DNA of 64,000 bases from Candidatus Omnitrophota bacterium (GTDB lineage: Bacteria > Omnitrophota > Gorgyraeia > Gygaellales > Profunditerraquicolaceae): the NCBI GenBank assembly GCA_023229385.1, contig JALNZI010000006.1:28864-92863 (forward strand). The letters are read 5' to 3'. This document shows positions 20,787 through 30,361 of the stretch, one piece after another (position 1 is the stretch's first letter; every line of letters starts with the position of its first letter). The notes beneath the pieces were generated by a model. It worked only from the letters and a program-made list of their open reading frames with translations. It did not search any database and was not told the DNA's origin. The position numbers and the translations under genes were made by a program.

Positions 20787-23700
20787 ATGAATAATTCAAA
20801 TATAATAAAAACATTTTCTGATCCACTAATATGGTGTGAGAGTTATTTAAGAGATCCTAGAGATAGGGATAAACCTCTTGTTCTTCGATCATATCAACAA
20901 AATATTCTTAAAAATACTCGTAAATATAAGAGCATGATAAGTCGATGGGGTCGTCGTTGTGTTGCTGAAGATAGTCCAGTACAATTATATAATGGAACTA
21001 CAATTAAAATACAAGATATTAAAGTTGGTTATAAAGTAGCATCTTGGTCTTTTAATAAACAAAAAGCAGTTCCTGGAAATGTAAGTGAAGTATTTAATAA
21101 TGGTATTCAAGATATATTTGAAGTGTTACTTGAAAATGATTTAATTATAAAATGCACATCCAATCATCCAATTTTAATTTTAAGAAATACTACATATTTA
21201 TATAAACAAATAGATAGAGATTTATCTATAAATGATATGTGTGTAATTTTAAATAAAGATCACACATTTTCTACTTCTAGAATTGTAGATATAACATATA
21301 TTGGTAAAAAACAAACATATGATATAACTGTTGATAATTATAGTAATTTTTCTTGTAATTTTATCATTTGTCATAATAGTGGAAAAAGCGTAACTTTCTG
21401 TGCAGATACATTATGGTGGGCGCAGGCTTATCCACTAGTACGAATGATAGAAACTAAAGCAATAAAACAGAAGTCATTTAGAGTACTTGTCTTTTGTCCT
21501 TATGAATCACAAATTAAAGAACTCTGGAATACTTATACACAATTGATTGGTGATAGTCCATTACTTATGGATCAGTTAGTTAAGATAAGAACTTCTGATA
21601 TACATCTTATTGAATTTAAAGGTACTGACGATAGTACTCGTGGAAGCACAATTGAAGGATTCACGATTGGTATTAGTTCATCTAACCAAGGTACAAGTTT
21701 ACGCGGATTATGTCTTGGTGAAAACACAAGAATATCTATGATAGATGGTAGTACAAAAAATATTAAAGATTTAAATATAAACGATAAAATAATATCTTAT
21801 AATATTAATTCTAAATCATTTGTTGAAGATTCAATTGCTTATATTGCTGATGAAGAAGAAAAAGAATTATTTGAGATAGAATTTCAATCAGGTAGAAAAA
21901 TACAATCCTCAAAAGATCATAAATTTCTTACAGATAATGGATGGAAAAAACTTGAAGATATAACATTATTTGATAAAATTAAATCATCTTTTAATTTTGT
22001 AACAAATTCAGTAACAAATCCTCAAGATGAGTATGTCAAAATATGTGCATATTTAATAGGAGATGGATGTATATCAGATAATAGAATTAAAAACAGTACC
22101 ATTCCTTTTACTAATACTAATAAAAAATTAATAGATGATTATAAAAATTGTCTAAAAACTTTAGGATTTTATTTTAGTGAACAAAGAAAAAAAGAATGGG
22201 TAAATAAACAACCAATAGATATAGTTGTTACTGGTTTTAAAAGAAAACAACCAAAATTTTATCAATTTTTAAAAGATTATGAGTTATTAGGTAAAATTCA
22301 TAATACTAAAAGTGTTCCAGATATAATTAAAAAATCATCTACGTTAAAAAAAGCATTATTTTTAAGACATTTATTTTCAACTGACGGCTGGTGTAGTTTA
22401 TATATATCTAAACAAAATTATAATCAGTGCGAAATAGGATATTGTTCAACATCCTTCAAATTATGTCAAGATATTCATGATATATTATATCAATTTGGAA
22501 TATATAGTAAAATTCAAACTAAATATTATTATGTTAATAATATCAAATTTATTAAATATGAATTAAAAATTAGAAGTAAAACTAATATTAAAACTTTTTT
22601 TCAAAAAATTGGATATATTTTTGGAAAAGAAAATAGTTGTAAAATAGTAGATAATATTGTTAGTGTTGGTGTTCATGCTGATAAAATTAATCCAGAATAT
22701 GAAAAAATAATTTCTATAAAATCTATAGGTTTAAAAAAATGTTATGATATTACTACAAAAAAATACCATAACTTTATAGCAAATGGAGTTATTACTCATA
22801 ATTCTGGAGATATGGTTTTTATAGATGAAATGGATTATATTCCATCTGATATTATGGAACAAGTTATATTACCTATTACTACAACACACGTTGATGTAAG
22901 ACTTCGAATTTGTTCTACTCCTAGTGGTAAACGTGAGAAATTTTTCCATTTTTGCTCAGATTCAAAACAACTTGGATGGTTTCATACTCATATACAATCA
23001 TGGCATCCAGATAATACTAACTGGAGAAGTATAGAACAAGCAAGAAAACTTGGAATACCAATAGAAGAAAGTACTGAATTTCAAGTAAGACATAGTACAA
23101 CAACTTCTGCTTTTGAACGTGAATATGGTGCTGAGTTTGGTGAAGAATTTGGTGGAGTATATAAACATACACTTATAAATAAATCTATTACTAAATATAA
23201 TCGTAATATAGATACAAGAGATCTAGATGTATTTGATCCTGGATTTGAACAAAATCCAGAACATAAATATATTGTTGGAGTTGACTGGAATAGTTACGTT
23301 AATGGTGGTCAGGTTGTAATGGTTGAATACTGTAGTACTCCAACATTGCATACTTTTTATGACGATGATAGACAAGAAGATGTTATTGTTGATTTCACTG
23401 GCAAATATAGATTATTTTATAGAAGAAGTATAAAGTCTCAAGAATCCACACAACGTATGACTCGTAATGAAGTTATAAGATTAATGACTTATTATAAAGT
23501 TGATTACGTGTATGTTGATTATGGAGCTGGTGATACTAATATCGAAGAATTATCTCTTTATGGAAGAGGTCATCCAGAATTAAAACTTTCTGAAAAATTA
23601 GTCGTCATAGATAGTGGTGCTGTTGCTGAACATTATGATCATATAATTGGAAAAAAAGTTAAAAAAAGAAATAAGACTTTAATGGTAAACTTTTCAGTAA

Positions 23701-24131
23701 TATCTCTTGAAGAAGGAATGTTTTTACTTCCAAAAGAAGAAGATCAAGATACTAGACTTGTTGGTCAGATGAGAAGTTATGTTGTTAAAAATATAACAGC
23801 TCGTGGAGAATATTCATATGAAGGTGATGATCATATACTTGATGCTTTTAATTTAGCTATATATGGATTTCAACAAAAGTTCGGTCAATTGATGGCATCT
23901 AGAATTAAGTATGATATAAATATTACTGCTGATCCTAGAATGCAATACTTTCCTAAACGTGCTGGAAATATAACAACACCTATTCCTATTAAGATCAAAA
24001 ACTCTTATAGTACACCAATAAGAGATCCTGAAAAACCATTGGCCTATCCTCATAAAAATAATCGATCAGCATTTCCATTGGTTGGTGCTGGACGATCATT
24101 ACATTTTAATACAAGACGTGGATCTTTTTAA
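20787..24131 (+). CDS. terL: Terminase large subunit with two inteins
   Basis: Motor that packages DNA into the prohead and cuts the concatemer. 1114 aa as translated; 610 aa after removal of two inteins (residues 58-197 and 309-672). Spliced exteins give a Walker A (RWGRRSGKS) and a Walker B with catalytic acids (MVFIDEMDYI), then the coupling region CSTPSGK and a C-terminal RNase-H-like nuclease with IVGVDWNSY, YVDYGAGD and DHILDAFNLA. Each intein is inserted at a Ser (+1 residue Ser) inside or beside an ATPase motif, so the motor is inactive until both splice. Starts 3 nt after the upstream stop. Confidence 0.97.
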   Translation: MNNSNIIKTFSDPLIWCESYLRDPRDRDKPLVLRSYQQNILKNTRKYKSMISRWGRRCVAEDSPVQLYNGTTIKIQDIKVGYKVASWSFNKQKAVPGNVSEVFNNGIQDIFEVLLENDLIIKCTSNHPILILRNTTYLYKQIDRDLSINDMCVILNKDHTFSTSRIVDITYIGKKQTYDITVDNYSNFSCNFIICHNSGKSVTFCADTLWWAQAYPLVRMIETKAIKQKSFRVLVFCPYESQIKELWNTYTQLIGDSPLLMDQLVKIRTSDIHLIEFKGTDDSTRGSTIEGFTIGISSSNQGTSLRGLCLGENTRISMIDGSTKNIKDLNINDKIISYNINSKSFVEDSIAYIADEEEKELFEIEFQSGRKIQSSKDHKFLTDNGWKKLEDITLFDKIKSSFNFVTNSVTNPQDEYVKICAYLIGDGCISDNRIKNSTIPFTNTNKKLIDDYKNCLKTLGFYFSEQRKKEWVNKQPIDIVVTGFKRKQPKFYQFLKDYELLGKIHNTKSVPDIIKKSSTLKKALFLRHLFSTDGWCSLYISKQNYNQCEIGYCSTSFKLCQDIHDILYQFGIYSKIQTKYYYVNNIKFIKYELKIRSKTNIKTFFQKIGYIFGKENSCKIVDNIVSVGVHADKINPEYEKIISIKSIGLKKCYDITTKKYHNFIANGVITHNSGDMVFIDEMDYIPSDIMEQVILPITTTHVDVRLRICSTPSGKREKFFHFCSDSKQLGWFHTHIQSWHPDNTNWRSIEQARKLGIPIEESTEFQVRHSTTTSAFEREYGAEFGEEFGGVYKHTLINKSITKYNRNIDTRDLDVFDPGFEQNPEHKYIVGVDWNSYVNGGQVVMVEYCSTPTLHTFYDDDRQEDVIVDFTGKYRLFYRRSIKSQESTQRMTRNEVIRLMTYYKVDYVYVDYGAGDTNIEELSLYGRGHPELKLSEKLVVIDSGAVAEHYDHIIGKKVKKRNKTLMVNFSVISLEEGMFLLPKEEDQDTRLVGQMRSYVVKNITARGEYSYEGDDHILDAFNLAIYGFQQKFGQLMASRIKYDINITADPRMQYFPKRAGNITTPIPIKIKNSYSTPIRDPEKPLAYPHKNNRSAFPLVGAGRSLHFNTRRGSF
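20958..21377 (+). mobile_element. Mini-intein in the Walker A loop of the terminase
   Basis: 140 residues from Cys58 (CVAEDSPVQL) to Asn197 (IICHN), followed by extein Ser. Block A, block B (KCTSNHPILI) and the C-terminal blocks (YDITVDNYSNF, HN) are present. Too short for a homing endonuclease, so it is an immobile or decayed intein that can still splice. Confidence 0.93.
21711..22802 (+). mobile_element. Full intein with LAGLIDADG endonuclease near the Walker B of the terminase
   Basis: 364 residues from Cys309 (CLGENTRISM) to Asn672 (ITHN), followed by Ser. Splicing blocks at both ends surround a LAGLIDADG-type endonuclease with two helices ending in acids: CAYLIGDGCIS and LRHLFSTDGWCS. 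Even more AT-rich than the exteins, a sign of recent arrival. The endonuclease would cut intein-free terminase genes to spread. Confidence 0.94.
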
Positions 24132-25324
24132 TGGATAAAACATATCAAATATCAGAGTTTATAAATAAAAGTTTACCTCCAGAAGTTCTAGAGCAACTTA
24201 AAATAGTTGATAGAGTTAAACATTTTCTTAAACCAACAACTGTATCTTCAATATCACAAATAGAAGATCAACCAGAAAAACCTACAGATCAAACTCTTTC
24301 AACACAAAGAGAAGTTGAAGATGAGATTGATAAACTTATAGATGATGTAAAGGATTTTGAAGATCTTGTAGAACAACTTGAAGATCTTGCTGATGAACAT
24401 CTTAAAAATATGGCAATACCTTCTGAAAATAATCTTGTATCTGATGCAGTAAATAAACTTGGTGGTAAAGATGGAGTTATAACAAAAGAAATTCTTGATA
24501 AAGCTCAAGCTATAATAGATTATGTTCCAATGATGTCTTTAGGACAAGATCCAGTATTAGCAGCTTTGCTTGGTGATGGAGTTATTGATGGACCATATGT
24601 AAGTTGTAATGAAATAACATCAAATATTGGAAGAGAATTAAAATTAAAAGTTAAAGGTATAAATTCTGCAGAAGTAGTTATAAAAGATCAAGCATCTAAA
24701 ATGAATGAAACTCATGATGCAAAAATGAAAAATTTTCTTATAGAATTTATATTACAATTATGGTGGAATCAACTTTGGCCTAAATTTGTTGTTGATCTTG
24801 CTATAATAAATCCAAATAGAATTCTTGCAACTCCTCCAGATAGTGTTGTTTGTTTTTTTAAAAGTATAAAATGGAATGGACAAACATATCCTAGATTTAG
24901 AAGAAAACCAAAAGATAGTATTACTGGAACATCTAATTCTGGTTATAGTGACGCCAATGGACCAGTTAATAAATTGTTAAATAAATTAAGAATGTTATTA
25001 TTATGTAAGTTACCTAAAAAGTTTTATAAAAACTATAAACCAGATGCTAAATTAAACTGTCCAGAAGATCAATTAAATGATTGCGTTGCTAAAACTGATA
25101 ATCCAAAAGATATGTCTGGAAGTAAAGATTTATCTGATCTTGAAAAAATATATAATGATATAGATGAAAATTCTCCATGTTTTGATGTAAATGATTTAAT
25201 TGGTAATATGTCTTCAGATCAACCACAAGGATTTGGATGTCCTCCAGAATGTATACAAGCTGCAAAAGTTATATTAGATGCAGTAATGGCTGATGCATTA
25301 ACTCCATTAGAAAGTAATGTATAA
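24131..25324 (+). CDS. Structural-region protein, 397 aa
   Basis: ATGG overlaps the terminase stop. Residues about 57-95 form an acidic coiled coil, followed by a Trp-rich hydrophobic segment (FILQLWWNQLWPKFVVDLAII, about 203-223) and a C-terminal part with six Cys in C-x(n)-C pairs ending FGCPPEC. Lies between terminase and portal, where head or neck proteins are expected. Family not recognised. Confidence 0.55.
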   Translation: MDKTYQISEFINKSLPPEVLEQLKIVDRVKHFLKPTTVSSISQIEDQPEKPTDQTLSTQREVEDEIDKLIDDVKDFEDLVEQLEDLADEHLKNMAIPSENNLVSDAVNKLGGKDGVITKEILDKAQAIIDYVPMMSLGQDPVLAALLGDGVIDGPYVSCNEITSNIGRELKLKVKGINSAEVVIKDQASKMNETHDAKMKNFLIEFILQLWWNQLWPKFVVDLAIINPNRILATPPDSVVCFFKSIKWNGQTYPRFRRKPKDSITGTSNSGYSDANGPVNKLLNKLRMLLLCKLPKKFYKNYKPDAKLNCPEDQLNDCVAKTDNPKDMSGSKDLSDLEKIYNDIDENSPCFDVNDLIGNMSSDQPQGFGCPPECIQAAKVILDAVMADALTPLESNV

Positions 25325-25572
25325 TGAGTTATATAAGAAAAAATGGATACGTCCAAGGAGCTTTATTATTTCTTCCTCAAATTAAAAAATTAAGAGAAAC
25401 TCTTGAATTTGAAAAATTTCAATGTAGAGTTCTTAAGGATGATGAACGAACACAAGAATTTAAAAAGAAAACAGAAGAACTTAAAGATAGTATATATGCT
25501 TTTAGATATAATAATATAGAGTCTGAAAAAATGACTGAAGCAGGAAAGAAATATGAATCAAAAGGGACCTAA
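25324..25572 (+). CDS. Small structural-region protein, 82 aa
   Basis: Overlaps both neighbours (1 nt and 20 nt). Charged helical protein with one Cys. Always-coupled position suggests it works with its neighbours; function not recognised. Confidence 0.55.
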   Translation: MSYIRKNGYVQGALLFLPQIKKLRETLEFEKFQCRVLKDDERTQEFKKKTEELKDSIYAFRYNNIESEKMTEAGKKYESKGT

Positions 25573-26794
25573 TAGTCAAATAGATGTTGATCAATTTTCT
25601 ACTGGTATTAAAAATGTATTTAATACTATAGAACATCCATCTATTACAAATATTCTTGGAACTCCTGGACAAGAATTAAGAAAACGTAGTGAATTATTAT
25701 CTCAAATGGTTAATAATTTAAATAAACCAATATTAAAAGCTTTAGCTAATGATATGCTCACTACAATGGTTTCTTGGCTTGATGATCCTCAAGTGTTATG
25801 CTGTCTTATACAAGGAATATGGTCTTCTTATGTTGCTAAAAATGTTAATTTAAGTGCAAGTTCAAAAATTAAATTAGCAGATAGTGATTTTGGAAAGTTT
25901 CTAGATAATCTTATAGCATTTGTTGATTTTATAATTATTTTTATAACTCAGGATATTAGAAGATTAGTTATATTCATTCCTGATCTTATTAAAGAAATAA
26001 TGAACGCAATAATGGGAATGATAATATTACTTATTCAAGAAACTGCTTTTGCTCTTAGAAATTCTGTATTATCAGTTATATTTGAATGGATGGATAAATG
26101 GGATACAGAACGTACTTGGTCAAAATGTCTTCCACTTAAACAAATGATTAATATTTTAAAAAAGTATATAAGTGATTATGGAATTTTAGCAACCATATTT
26201 GAAAAGATTAAAGGATATATATCTGGATTAAGTATTAAATCAGAAAAAATAGCGAAAGAACTTGTTCCTAATGTTAAAGATCTAGAATTTTTATATTGGT
26301 TACGTGATTTATTAATTAAACTTAAACGAGCTTCTTTAAATTTTGATTTATGTATAGACTATGATTTTTTACCAACTTCTGATACAATTAATACAAATAA
26401 TGATGAAAATAATCAAAAATTTGCTAAAAAAACATACATTGATGAAATAAATGATGAAAATAAAGACTTCCAAGGTGATATTAAAAAACAACAAGGCTAT
26501 ACTATTGGATCAGATGGTACTATTTTTATAGATAAAGATAATACCTTGAATGATAATGGAAATTGGATACCAAGATTATCAAATAGTTTTTTAAGAGAAT
26601 TTATTCATAAAGAATATAGTATTCCATATGATGTAATAGACAATACTATTACTCGTGGAACATCAAAAGATAATATTCAAGGAACTTCAATTACGTCAGA
26701 TAATTTTATAATTCAAGATAGATGTGCTAATACACCAACATCTCAAGAAACAATTCAATGGATATTAAATTTGAGGAGTAGATTGAATACATGA
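25553..26794 (+). CDS. Structural-region protein with long hydrophobic helices, 413 aa
   Basis: Residues about 120-180 hold two or three hydrophobic stretches (FVDFIIIFITQDIRRLVIFI and MNAIMGMIILLIQETAFAL), unusual for a head protein. The C-terminal third is polar with a TIGSDGTIFIDKDNTL segment. Possibly a membrane-interacting or internal virion protein. Overlaps the portal start by 4 nt. Confidence 0.55.
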   Translation: MNQKGPNSQIDVDQFSTGIKNVFNTIEHPSITNILGTPGQELRKRSELLSQMVNNLNKPILKALANDMLTTMVSWLDDPQVLCCLIQGIWSSYVAKNVNLSASSKIKLADSDFGKFLDNLIAFVDFIIIFITQDIRRLVIFIPDLIKEIMNAIMGMIILLIQETAFALRNSVLSVIFEWMDKWDTERTWSKCLPLKQMINILKKYISDYGILATIFEKIKGYISGLSIKSEKIAKELVPNVKDLEFLYWLRDLLIKLKRASLNFDLCIDYDFLPTSDTINTNNDENNQKFAKKTYIDEINDENKDFQGDIKKQQGYTIGSDGTIFIDKDNTLNDNGNWIPRLSNSFLREFIHKEYSIPYDVIDNTITRGTSKDNIQGTSITSDNFIIQDRCANTPTSQETIQWILNLRSRLNT

Positions 26795-28866
26795 GCTGGT
26801 TAGATATATTTAAATCAAATTCTAAACAAGAAAAAGAAATTACTACAATAGAAGTTTCTGATTCAGTTATTCTTGCAAATGGTCAAGATAAACGCGAAGT
26901 AGATGATCCAACATCTAAATTTTGTTGTCCATCTCCAGTTAAAAGGTATCAATATACAAGACGTAATGTAAGTTATAAACCATCTGAGTATGATCTAGAA
27001 ATGGTCGCTAATGCAGTTAGTCTAGATGGTATTCTTCGTAGAACTGTTAATATATATGTAGAACAGATACTTAAAAATGGTTATGAAATAAATTCTGAAA
27101 ACGATAAAATAAGTAAACACGTTGCAAAACGACTTAAAGAAATACAATATTTTACTGGTATTTCATTTTATGAACTTTTAAATCAAATTTCTACTCAACT
27201 TGTTACTTATGGTAACGCATACGTTATTAAAGAACGCGCCAGAGATGTAAGCAAATTTGGAAAAGGTTATAGATTATATAATCGTAGTGTTTATCCAATT
27301 GTAGGATTATTTTGTGCTGATGCTTCTACTATGGAGGTTGGTCTTAATGATGCTGGAACAGTAGTAACTTATAAACAAGAAATTCGTGGAGAAGCAAATG
27401 AATGGGATGAACGAGATGTTATTCATTTTACTTATAATAAAATACCAGGAACACTTACAGGACAAAGTCAGATACTTCCAGTTCTAGATGACGTAAGAGC
27501 ACTTCGAAAACTTGAAGAAGAAATAGAAATTTTAGGATTTCAATATTCTATTCCTCTTTATCTTTATAAAGTTGGTACAAAAGAAATACCACCAGCTCCT
27601 GGAGAAGTTGAACTTGTAAGTAGTACAATAGCTAATATGCCTTCTTATGGAATGCTTGTTGTTCCTGGTCATCACGATATTACTATTCCATCTAATACAA
27701 ATAGCATGGATATCATAAAATATGTTGATCATTTTAAAAGTAGAATATTTGGTGGACTTGGAGTATCTCCTGTAGCACTAGGTCAGAGTGATACTTCTAA
27801 TCGTAATACTGCTCAAGTAGCAGATCTAGCAATGCAAAGTATTACTAAATCATATCAACAAATTGAAAAAAATAAAATAGAACTTGAATTATTTCGTGAA
27901 CTTATGCTTGATGGTGGATTTGATAGTATTGATGATGAAGTTGAATTTAGATTTCCTGAAATTGATATTGAAACTCAAATTAAAAAAGAAACACATATTA
28001 TAGCAAAATGGCAGAATAATCTTATTACAAGAACTGAAGCTCGTAATGAAATGGATTATGAAAATAAAGTAAAAGATAGTGATACATTTTTAAATACAGT
28101 TGATATTCCTAAAATTGAAGCTCAACAAAAAGGTCAAATGGAATTAGCAGAATTAAATAATGCTAATGCAGTTAAACTTGCTAAGTTAAAACCAGCACCA
28201 TCTGCTGGTGGAGAAAAAACTTCTACTCCAGCATTACCTAAACCAAATTCTGGTGGAAAATCAGTTACCAAAGTTACACATACAATTACTGCTCCTAAGA
28301 ATCAAAAATCTACAAGTAATAAAGTAGCTCCAGCTAATCAACATGGAAAATCTACAAGACCCAAATATGTTAAAAATTCTAGTGATAATATTTTTGATGG
28401 ATTATCATTATTTAATAACGATAATTTTTCTAAAACACTATCAAAAAATATAACTGATTATTTATATGAAGAACTTGATTATACTATAAATAAGTTATGT
28501 TCTTTTTATCATAAACCAAAGTTTGAAATTAATACAGATATAACAGATAAGTATTTTTCTGGATTAGACATGATAATATCTAATAGAGTTTCAACTGCGG
28601 TTAAATTTTTAGATGAATATGATAAATTAGATTTATATAATCAGAAGACAAAAGAGTTTGTTGATGATCAAGTATCTAAAGTTCATAATTTGGCTAAAAT
28701 TCTAATGTACAAAGAATTTGATATTAACACTATACTAATATCAGCGGATAACTGCGATAAACACGCAGATGTTATTATTAATCTAGATAATTTTGATTAT
28801 AGTAAACTTCCACCATTTGGATATCAATGTAAGTGTGAAATAAGTGAAGAGAATTTAAATGAGTAA
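26791..28866 (+). CDS. Portal protein with MuF-like C-terminal extension
   Basis: 691 aa. The central part (about residues 60-440) has portal hallmarks: YEINSENDKISKHVAKRL, NAYVIKERA, HFTYNKIPGTLTGQSQILPVL, and GGLGVSPVALGQSDTSNRNTA. It forms the dodecameric ring at the head vertex through which DNA passes. A Lys/Pro/Ser/Gly-rich linker (about 440-530) leads to a helical domain ending ISADNCDKHADVII ... PPFGYQCKCEIS, which matches the D-x-C-x-x-H ... PP-x-x-x-x-C-x-C pattern of MuF minor head proteins. Usually these are two genes, so a fusion is inferred. The protease gene starts 8 nt before its end. Confidence 0.88.
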   Translation: MSWLDIFKSNSKQEKEITTIEVSDSVILANGQDKREVDDPTSKFCCPSPVKRYQYTRRNVSYKPSEYDLEMVANAVSLDGILRRTVNIYVEQILKNGYEINSENDKISKHVAKRLKEIQYFTGISFYELLNQISTQLVTYGNAYVIKERARDVSKFGKGYRLYNRSVYPIVGLFCADASTMEVGLNDAGTVVTYKQEIRGEANEWDERDVIHFTYNKIPGTLTGQSQILPVLDDVRALRKLEEEIEILGFQYSIPLYLYKVGTKEIPPAPGEVELVSSTIANMPSYGMLVVPGHHDITIPSNTNSMDIIKYVDHFKSRIFGGLGVSPVALGQSDTSNRNTAQVADLAMQSITKSYQQIEKNKIELELFRELMLDGGFDSIDDEVEFRFPEIDIETQIKKETHIIAKWQNNLITRTEARNEMDYENKVKDSDTFLNTVDIPKIEAQQKGQMELAELNNANAVKLAKLKPAPSAGGEKTSTPALPKPNSGGKSVTKVTHTITAPKNQKSTSNKVAPANQHGKSTRPKYVKNSSDNIFDGLSLFNNDNFSKTLSKNITDYLYEELDYTINKLCSFYHKPKFEINTDITDKYFSGLDMIISNRVSTAVKFLDEYDKLDLYNQKTKEFVDDQVSKVHNLAKILMYKEFDINTILISADNCDKHADVIINLDNFDYSKLPPFGYQCKCEISEENLNE

Positions 28867-30358
28867 AATTGAATTACCAAATAGTATTGATATTAAAATA
28901 AAAGCAACACATTTTGAACCTTTTATAAATAAAAATGCTGTAAAATATACTGAAAAAGCTATTAAAGCTGGAGTTAATTCTTGGATTAAACCTTATCAGA
29001 AACCTCAACTTACAGGTCATGATAAAAATTCTTCTCCGCTTGGTAGAATAATAAATTGTGAAATAATTAAAGATAAAAAATCATCTGATGAACCTTCCAA
29101 TTATATAAGACTTTATGCTAGAATAACTGACAAAGATGCTATTGAAAAGATCCTTGATGGGCGTTTTAATACTGTATCTGTTGGATCTAAATCTTCTAGA
29201 GTTCTATGTAGTGAATGTTCCCAGGTAATTACCGAAGATGGTCTTTGTGACCATAAAAAAGGTTCTTATAATGAAAAAGGAGATATGATCCATTGGGTCA
29301 TTGATCAAATTGAATATACAGAAGATTCTTTTGTAAACGAACCTGCTGATGAGTATGCTGGTATTGAGGAAGTTAATTTTGGTAATGGTTGGATTGAATA
29401 TCGTAACTTTCTAGATAACAGAGAAACTCATCTTAAAGAAATATCTATGGAGGATTGCATGACAGTACAAACGGATGCCAAGTTATCAACTGAGGCAAGA
29501 AATAAACTTTCCGAAAGTGTATTCTGCGGTCCTGGAAGATCTTTTCCTGCTCATGATAAAGCTCATGTACTTGCTGGTTTAAAATTAATTGGAAAATCAA
29601 AATTTTCTGATTCTACTAAATCAAAAATTAAAGCATGTCTTTATAGAAAAGGTAAAAGATATGGAGTAGTTCCTTCTGAAGATGAACTTAAAATTGATAC
29701 CATTGAAAATTTATTAACATTTGGCGTCGATGATGAATGGACTACTGAACAACGGACTGAACTGGAAACTTTTTTTAAAGATAATCCAGATGCAGATCTT
29801 CCAGACGCGAATGATACTCAAACTGATAGTAATACAGTTACATCAGATGTTAAAATAGAAGATATGAAGAAGCCAGAATTAGTAATTCTAGCAAATAAAC
29901 TTCAAAAAGAATTTGAAGATCTCAAGAAATCAAATCTTGATGCTTTAACTCTTCGAGATAATAAAATAACTGATCTAACAAAAAAACTTTCTGATAGTGA
30001 AACTTTAGCACTTCAAAAAGAAGATGAAATAAGCAAATATCTAGATGATCATGCTATTTTATCAAAAAAATTGAAAGATTCTTTAGTTTTTAATATTATT
30101 GATCTTAAAACGACCGATAATAATAATGAAGAGTCTAAGATTCTTATAGAGAAATATTCTAAACGATCAGTTGAAAGTTTAAATGATACTCTTAATGATC
30201 TTAGAAACTTAAAAATAGATAACAAACAAAATACTGAAGTGAAAGTTGTATTAACAACTTCTCAAGCAGATAATTCTGATAAAAATTTAAATGATCAGAA
30301 AAATGACGGAGATAAATTCAAACTCTTCGATCAAGATAGAAGGTCAACGGAGGAATAA
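28859..30358 (+). CDS. Prohead protease fused to scaffold-like C-terminus
   Basis: 499 aa. N-terminal serine protease of the prohead type: QLTGHDKNSSPLGRI carries the catalytic His and FNTVSVGSKSSR the Ser. An inserted CSEC...CDH (about residues 119-133) probably binds zinc. A second module (LSESVFCGPGRSFPAHDKAHVLAGLKL) recurs in phage proteases. Residues about 330-430 are coiled coil (KIEDMKKPELVILANKL...), matching a scaffold that is cleaved away. It processes capsid proteins during head maturation. Placed between portal and capsid genes as usual. Confidence 0.85.
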   Translation: MSKIELPNSIDIKIKATHFEPFINKNAVKYTEKAIKAGVNSWIKPYQKPQLTGHDKNSSPLGRIINCEIIKDKKSSDEPSNYIRLYARITDKDAIEKILDGRFNTVSVGSKSSRVLCSECSQVITEDGLCDHKKGSYNEKGDMIHWVIDQIEYTEDSFVNEPADEYAGIEEVNFGNGWIEYRNFLDNRETHLKEISMEDCMTVQTDAKLSTEARNKLSESVFCGPGRSFPAHDKAHVLAGLKLIGKSKFSDSTKSKIKACLYRKGKRYGVVPSEDELKIDTIENLLTFGVDDEWTTEQRTELETFFKDNPDADLPDANDTQTDSNTVTSDVKIEDMKKPELVILANKLQKEFEDLKKSNLDALTLRDNKITDLTKKLSDSETLALQKEDEISKYLDDHAILSKKLKDSLVFNIIDLKTTDNNNEESKILIEKYSKRSVESLNDTLNDLRNLKIDNKQNTEVKVVLTTSQADNSDKNLNDQKNDGDKFKLFDQDRRSTEE

Positions 30359-30361
30359 AAC

